Source of the DNA: Straminergon stramineum
Taxonomy: Eukaryota; Streptophyta; Bryopsida; Hypnales; Calliergonaceae
Direction: 5' to 3'
Assembly (NCBI GenBank): GCA_963920665.1
Contig: OY987271.1
Span: forward strand, 21,331,350 to 21,395,349
DNA length: 64,000 nucleotides
In this document: in pieces, positions 59,554 to 64,000 of the stretch
Layout: each line of letters starts with the position of its first letter
Position numbering within the stretch: position 1 is the first letter of the stretch
Translations under genes and position numbers: made by a program
Notes under the pieces: generated by a model
What the model was told of the DNA's origin: nothing
The model's input: the letters and a program-made list of their open reading frames with translations, nothing else
Databases searched by the model: none

Positions 59554-62500
59554 ATGGTGGTCGCCGGAGTGCTGCAAACGTCGCTGGCGACTGCTACGAC
59601 GAGTCGGCAAGGAGGAGCTGCTGCTGTTGGTGGGGGTCGCAAGGAAGGATTCGGGTGCAGGCAACAGCACGTCTGTGTGGGGAACGCTCGCCGGACGTGC
59701 TCCATCCGCGCTTCTTTCCCAAATGGGGATTCCAAGGTATGCTATCATCCTACACTCTGTTCTCAATTCAGGGTTCTCAAACCTTGTTTTCAATTAATAG
59801 CGCAATGGGAGCATTTTCCTTCGTTTCGTGACCGCCGCTTTCATCTGCATTATGGGGCCTTAGCTTCGTGCTTGGTACTTCACGCCGTTGGTTTTAGTTA
59901 ATACCTCACGCGGCGCCATCCCCGTCAGTTCTGCGGCGAATTTGAAGTGTTTGGAAGCCAATAGCCGGTGTAATTCTTCTGTTGAACAAGAGGAAGTTTG
60001 GATTTCATTCTAAAGCATTCGTATCGTATAGGGTGTATGGAATGATTAGCAAATAGGAGCGACGTATGCTGAATGTGAATTCGAGGCTTTCGGTGTGGTC
60101 GAGGTGTGACCTAATATGAAAACGTGAGGTAAATCGCTGGGTGCTCACTGAAGTGGCTCGAACATGTGCTTTGTTTTCAGGATGAGGAAGGCTTGACTTC
60201 CAATACATTCGCGAAAATGCTCCAGAACTGCGCCACCTGCGTGGCCGTCACAGCTGCATTGCTCATGCCCTTGTCTGCACCAGCTGCCGATGCCGCCTTC
60301 CAACGAGGCCCTGCTATCTCCGAATTAAGCGTTTTGATATCAGGTCCGCCCATCAAGGACGCGCAAGCTTTGCTCCGATATGCTCTCCCCATCCACAACA
60401 ACGCTATCAAGGAGGTCCAGAAATCGCTCGAAGAGATATCGGAGGAGATGAAAGTGCCTGGCGACAAGGCACTTGGGGGAGTAGAACGGGTATTGTTGCT
60501 CTGCAATTCCCCATGTATATTTGAAATCTGAATGGATTTTTTCATACGAGAGTGGGCTCAAATTGACTTGTGACGGGTTTCAATTGGTGTTGCTTCAGCA
60601 CTGACGAAGAAACAGTTGTAAGGGATTGTGCAGAGTGTGCGACAGGCTGCACGGGTTTTCAACCAGAACAAGGCCCAAATCCTTGCCGACGTTGCGGACA
60701 ACAAGAAGCAGGAGGCGGAGCAGGCGCTCAATGCTTTGAATGAGGGACTGATAGACTACCAGAAACAGTTGGAGGTCAAGGACCGGTCAATTGTTTTCCC
60801 GAAGCAGAAGGAGCTACTTCGTCTGGTTGGCGAGTAAGTGTTGTTCCTGGATTTCAAGCAACCCTAAATGACAAAGAGTCCCAAATATTTTTGTAGCACT
60901 TTTGACTAGGTCATACGAAGATTTTCTTTCATCCAATTTTGTTTAGGTTTTAACCAACGCGTGCAGTGCTCTTCATTGATTCTAGCGATATCGAAGTTGA
61001 CCCCATCGTAATCACAATGGATCAACTAACCATTCACAGCATGATCAACTAAATCGATCATTTTCAAAAACTTGAACGCTTAGCCCTAAAGATGTTTTTC
61101 ATTGATTCTATCATTTGCCCTATCTTAATCATATTTTTCACAATTGGATCAACTGAATTGGTCATTTTCAAAACCTTGAATCCTTGGTCCACTAGATGTT
61201 GAATAGGCTGTACTTGGAGATGGAGCCCTGAAACAGTCAACACTATCACGCTCGGGTCGTTTTTCCAAGGAAATTCTCAGACTGATGATGCAATGTCGAT
61301 GTGAAGCACTGCTTTTCAGCTCATTGCTTCTACTTGCGCAGTGTTGAGGAGTCCATGGTCGCCAAATTCCCATACGAAATCCCGCAGGAGTTTGCTAACA
61401 AACCACTTCTCAAGGGCCGAGCCTCTCTCGAGATGAAAGTCAACGTGAAAGACAACCCTAATGTCCAAGAAGCGGTTCTCCAAATCGTTGTGGATGGATA
61501 CAACGCCCCAGTCACTGCTGGTAACTTCGTAGACCTCGTCCAACGCAAGTTTTACGACGGCATGGAAATTCAAAGATGTGAGATTGGTTCTCTTGAACCC
61601 TAAACTGCGCTTCATGTTTTTAAGTAGTTTTGGGTAGGTCATACGGAGACTTTCTTTTGCCAAGTTCTGATTTTCTTGAACCAATTCGTGCAATGTTCTT
61701 CCCTGATTCTGATGATTTAAAATGTGGCCTCATTTGAATACTGTTTCTCACAATATGTTGGTAATTTCCAAACCCTGAATCCTTGGTCCTTTTGGTATGT
61801 TCATTGATATGGTAGCTTGAATATTGCAATTTAATAAATACAGTTGTTGCTCTCTGTTTCTGTTTCAGCGGATGGCTTTGTGGTACAAACTGGCGACCCT
61901 GAGGGACCTGCTGAAGGTTTTGTGGATCCTTCCACCGGCGAACTCCGGAAAGTTCCACTGGAGATCATGGTGGACGGTGAGAAGGCTCCCATCTACGGTG
62001 CCACTCTGGAGGTATGCGACTTGTGACTGAGTTTTCATGAAACTTAATACATCTGTCATTGTGCAAAACCAAGTTCTCCAGTTGTTGTGCAATGGTGAAT
62101 CCTGGGAACGAAGTCTTGCTAGTCCAAGGAACATGGATTTGATCTATTTTGCTTTTTTAGCTTGAAAGCGATTTCCTTTTGTTGACGGGTTCGTCTTTGT
62201 TGTTCCAGGAGCTTGGTATGTACAAGTCAACAACTACATTGCCATTCAATGCATTCGGAACCATGGCAATGGCACGAGAGGTAAGATACACATGCCTCTC
62301 CGTCTTTGGTCTTACAGCTTCATTACTTTCAGGTCACACGGGCTCTCTTGAAAAAATGCATACTTTGACATAAGTGGTACTACGCTGAGGGGCTTGTTTT
62401 TTGGTGTGAGGGGTTGGTGTTTTATGGTTGTGATGTAGATGGGTGAGATATTAAAATGGTTTGAACTCATACATAAATTTTGAGGCCTTAGACTCTTTCA

Positions 62501-62911
62501 CCTATTTAGCTAGCAGTCGGTAGGAATGGCCCATTAGTCCTTTGGTTTCGGTGTTTTGACTACTTTAGTCCAATGCTACTCTAGCTACCTTACAGTCCAC
62601 ATACTTTTGTTTATCTAAATTACAATGAAGTAAAATATTTTCCTAAAGATTACATGTGATGGAACTGTTTGGTTTTTGTTTTCGATTTGCAGGAATTCGA
62701 CAATGATTCAGGATCCAGCCAAGTGTTTTGGCTGCTAAAGGAGAGTGAATTGACACCCAGCAGCGCCAACATCTTGGATGGCCGCTACACAGTGTTTGGT
62801 TATGTGACTGAGAACCAAGACTTGCTTGCTGATCTCAAGGTCGGTGATGTTATTGAAAGCGTTCGTGTGGTTAATGGCTTGGATAACTTAGTGAACCCGA
62901 GTTACAAGTAG
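59554..62911 (+). CDS. CYP38: CYP38/TLP40 thylakoid-lumen cyclophilin, complete, 7 exons
   Basis: The product is a lumenal immunophilin required for photosystem II assembly and repair. Exons are 59554-59736, 60181-60489, 60634-60833, 61342-61577, 61869-62011, 62209-62280 and 62693-62911, all GT-AG and in frame, giving 453 residues (Arabidopsis 437). Residues 1-61 are Ser/Ala/Arg-rich like a chloroplast transit peptide. Residues 77-99 form a hydrophobic lumen-targeting signal ending in an ADA/AF cleavage site, with no obvious twin arginine. The N-terminal helical region follows ([20 protein letters not shown]), then residues about 232-453 form the cyclophilin-like domain: [80 protein letters not shown] and [13 protein letters not shown]. 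The Arabidopsis protein is reported to lack clear isomerase activity, so a scaffold role is likely. No lesion is visible. Confidence 0.96.
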
Positions 62912-64000
62912 GTGCAATTTGAGACGCTTTTGTAATTGTAAACCCATTTTTGATAAGATTGTAGAGTCATTCTTCTGTCTACTTGGATTCTGTATTGATG
63001 TTCATCTCTTCTTTTGTATATGCGGTGATGAAGAGTTTTTGAGAAATTGGGAGGATTTTGTTGTGAATGAAGGACGAAATGCCACAAAGCATAGATTCTT
63101 GGTTGATTGAATCATCATGGAGTAATATAAATCTATCCTAGTTTGTATTGTTACATTGCTATCTCTTGTTTTGTGGGACGATTGGGGAGTTGAGAATCCA
63201 TTGTGAAAAGGTTGATGAGGATGAGTGCACTCCAAGACCTTTTGATATCACTTTCCCCTTCAGTACACCCGAAGTCCTCAGTAAACCCTTGGGATTGGAT
63301 TTTGTGATGCTATTTTATGAGTGTGTGAGCATGAGCCTAGGAGCGATGAGTAGGGATTATGTAAGCATTGAACTTAGAAATTTGAAGAAGCATTAAAAAA
63401 AAAATTTTAATTTTAAAAAATAGATTTTATCTTAAAATTTGGATTCAAATTTATTATTTTTAGTAAATTTTAGTACCTACTATCGTGAATCTATTATTGT
63501 GGACCTATTATTATAGTTATGTACAATTTAGATGAAAATTTTAATTTTCAATCTTGTCTAGAAGTGTAAATTATGAAGATGAAGAACCCAATTGATGTGA
63601 AAGATGAATGGAGATGGAAATAAATTTGTTTAGAATATTGATTGATCATTGTCCTATAACAACATGGATCCTCTTTGGGTCGATGGGAAGGTAACAATAA
63701 TTTTTTCTTGATGTGTTGTTATTGGACTTATTGATAAGATTTCATTATGTAGGAAAAGAGTTTTGTCACACCAAATTTCATTTTTGTTGATCACTATCTT
63801 GTAGTAGCATGGATCTTCTTAGGGTTGATGGAAGATACCTACACTTATATCTTAATGTGTTGGTAATCGTACTTATTATGATTTTTGAAAATATTGTTAA
63901 AATTTTAAGAAAATATTTGATTGATAGAAATTATTTTTGTAAGAAATGAACTTAGAGCCGGTTGCTATTGACACCCTAGACATCTAGGAATTGTAGGGAG
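62912..64000. other. 3' flank of CYP38 and AT-rich intergenic DNA
   Basis: The CYP38 3' untranslated region is expected in the first 200-250 bp (TAATATAAAT near 63122 could serve polyadenylation). AT-rich DNA follows, with TAGTACCTACTATCG words near 63470 that recall repeat family G. No further gene was seen before the window ends. Confidence 0.45.
63636..63880 (+). repeat. Diverged tandem duplication, period about 145 bp
   Basis: The block starting GATCATTGTCCTATAACAAC (about 63643), followed by ATGGATCCTCTTTGGGTCGA, recurs at about 63788 as GATCACTATCTTGTAGTAGC, followed by ATGGATCTTCTTAGGGTTGA. Both are followed by a TTAATGTGTT- or TTGATGTGTT-like word. Two units are visible; a third is not. 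Confidence 0.6.

Noticed and set aside
59278..59793. Minus-strand frame of about 171 codons overlapping CYP38 exon 1
   Set aside because: It is the reverse shadow of the GC-rich CYP38 leader and transit-peptide exon; proline, serine and threonine runs reflect composition, not a domain.

Overview
This window is eukaryotic nuclear DNA from a land plant. Genes have GT-AG introns, and the proteins include an AUX1/LAX auxin influx carrier, a plant-type F-box protein and the thylakoid-lumen cyclophilin CYP38/TLP40. A methionine tRNA with the short intron typical of plant elongator tRNA-Met is also present. Introns of about 70 to 800 bp (one of 2.3 kb) and an AT-rich, transposon-laden spacer fit a non-seed plant, most likely a moss; genus and species cannot be fixed by reading alone.

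Layout. Positions 710-4989 (minus strand) hold a complete 8-exon AUX1/LAX gene encoding 483 residues. Positions about 5000-54200 form a 49-kb spacer in which I find no intact host gene. Positions 54240-57804 (plus) hold a 2-exon F-box gene of 428 residues. Positions 58898-58981 (minus) hold tRNA-Met(CAT) with a 10-nt intron. Positions 59554-62911 (plus) hold a complete 7-exon CYP38 gene of 453 residues. The exon chains of the three protein genes were checked codon by codon and stay in frame across every junction.

The spacer is a layered cemetery of mobile DNA. Its dominant component is a set of non-autonomous elements, each bounded by TTAA and sharing a terminal inverted repeat close to CCCCTAAAGGACC. 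I sort them into subfamilies A (about 930 bp, four copies), B (about 930 bp, two copies), C (about 570 bp, two copies) and D (645 bp), plus a small foldback relative. TTAA target duplication and CCC-starting ends are the signature of piggyBac-type transposition, which is unusual for plants. Other residents are a CACTA-type element with dense subterminal repeats and a TTA duplication, a decayed hAT transposase pseudogene, an element with arms of about 200 bp that carries an unrecognised ORF, two long hairpins, an AAGGTAGGAGG-ended MITE family (E), a GGTACC-palindrome family (G) and a long host repeat (H). Several insertions are nested, which lets their target duplications be read against uninterrupted copies.

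The three protein genes have no evident functional link: auxin uptake at the plasma membrane, SCF-type ubiquitination, and photosystem II assembly in the thylakoid lumen. They look like ordinary housekeeping or developmental genes on either side of a repeat block.
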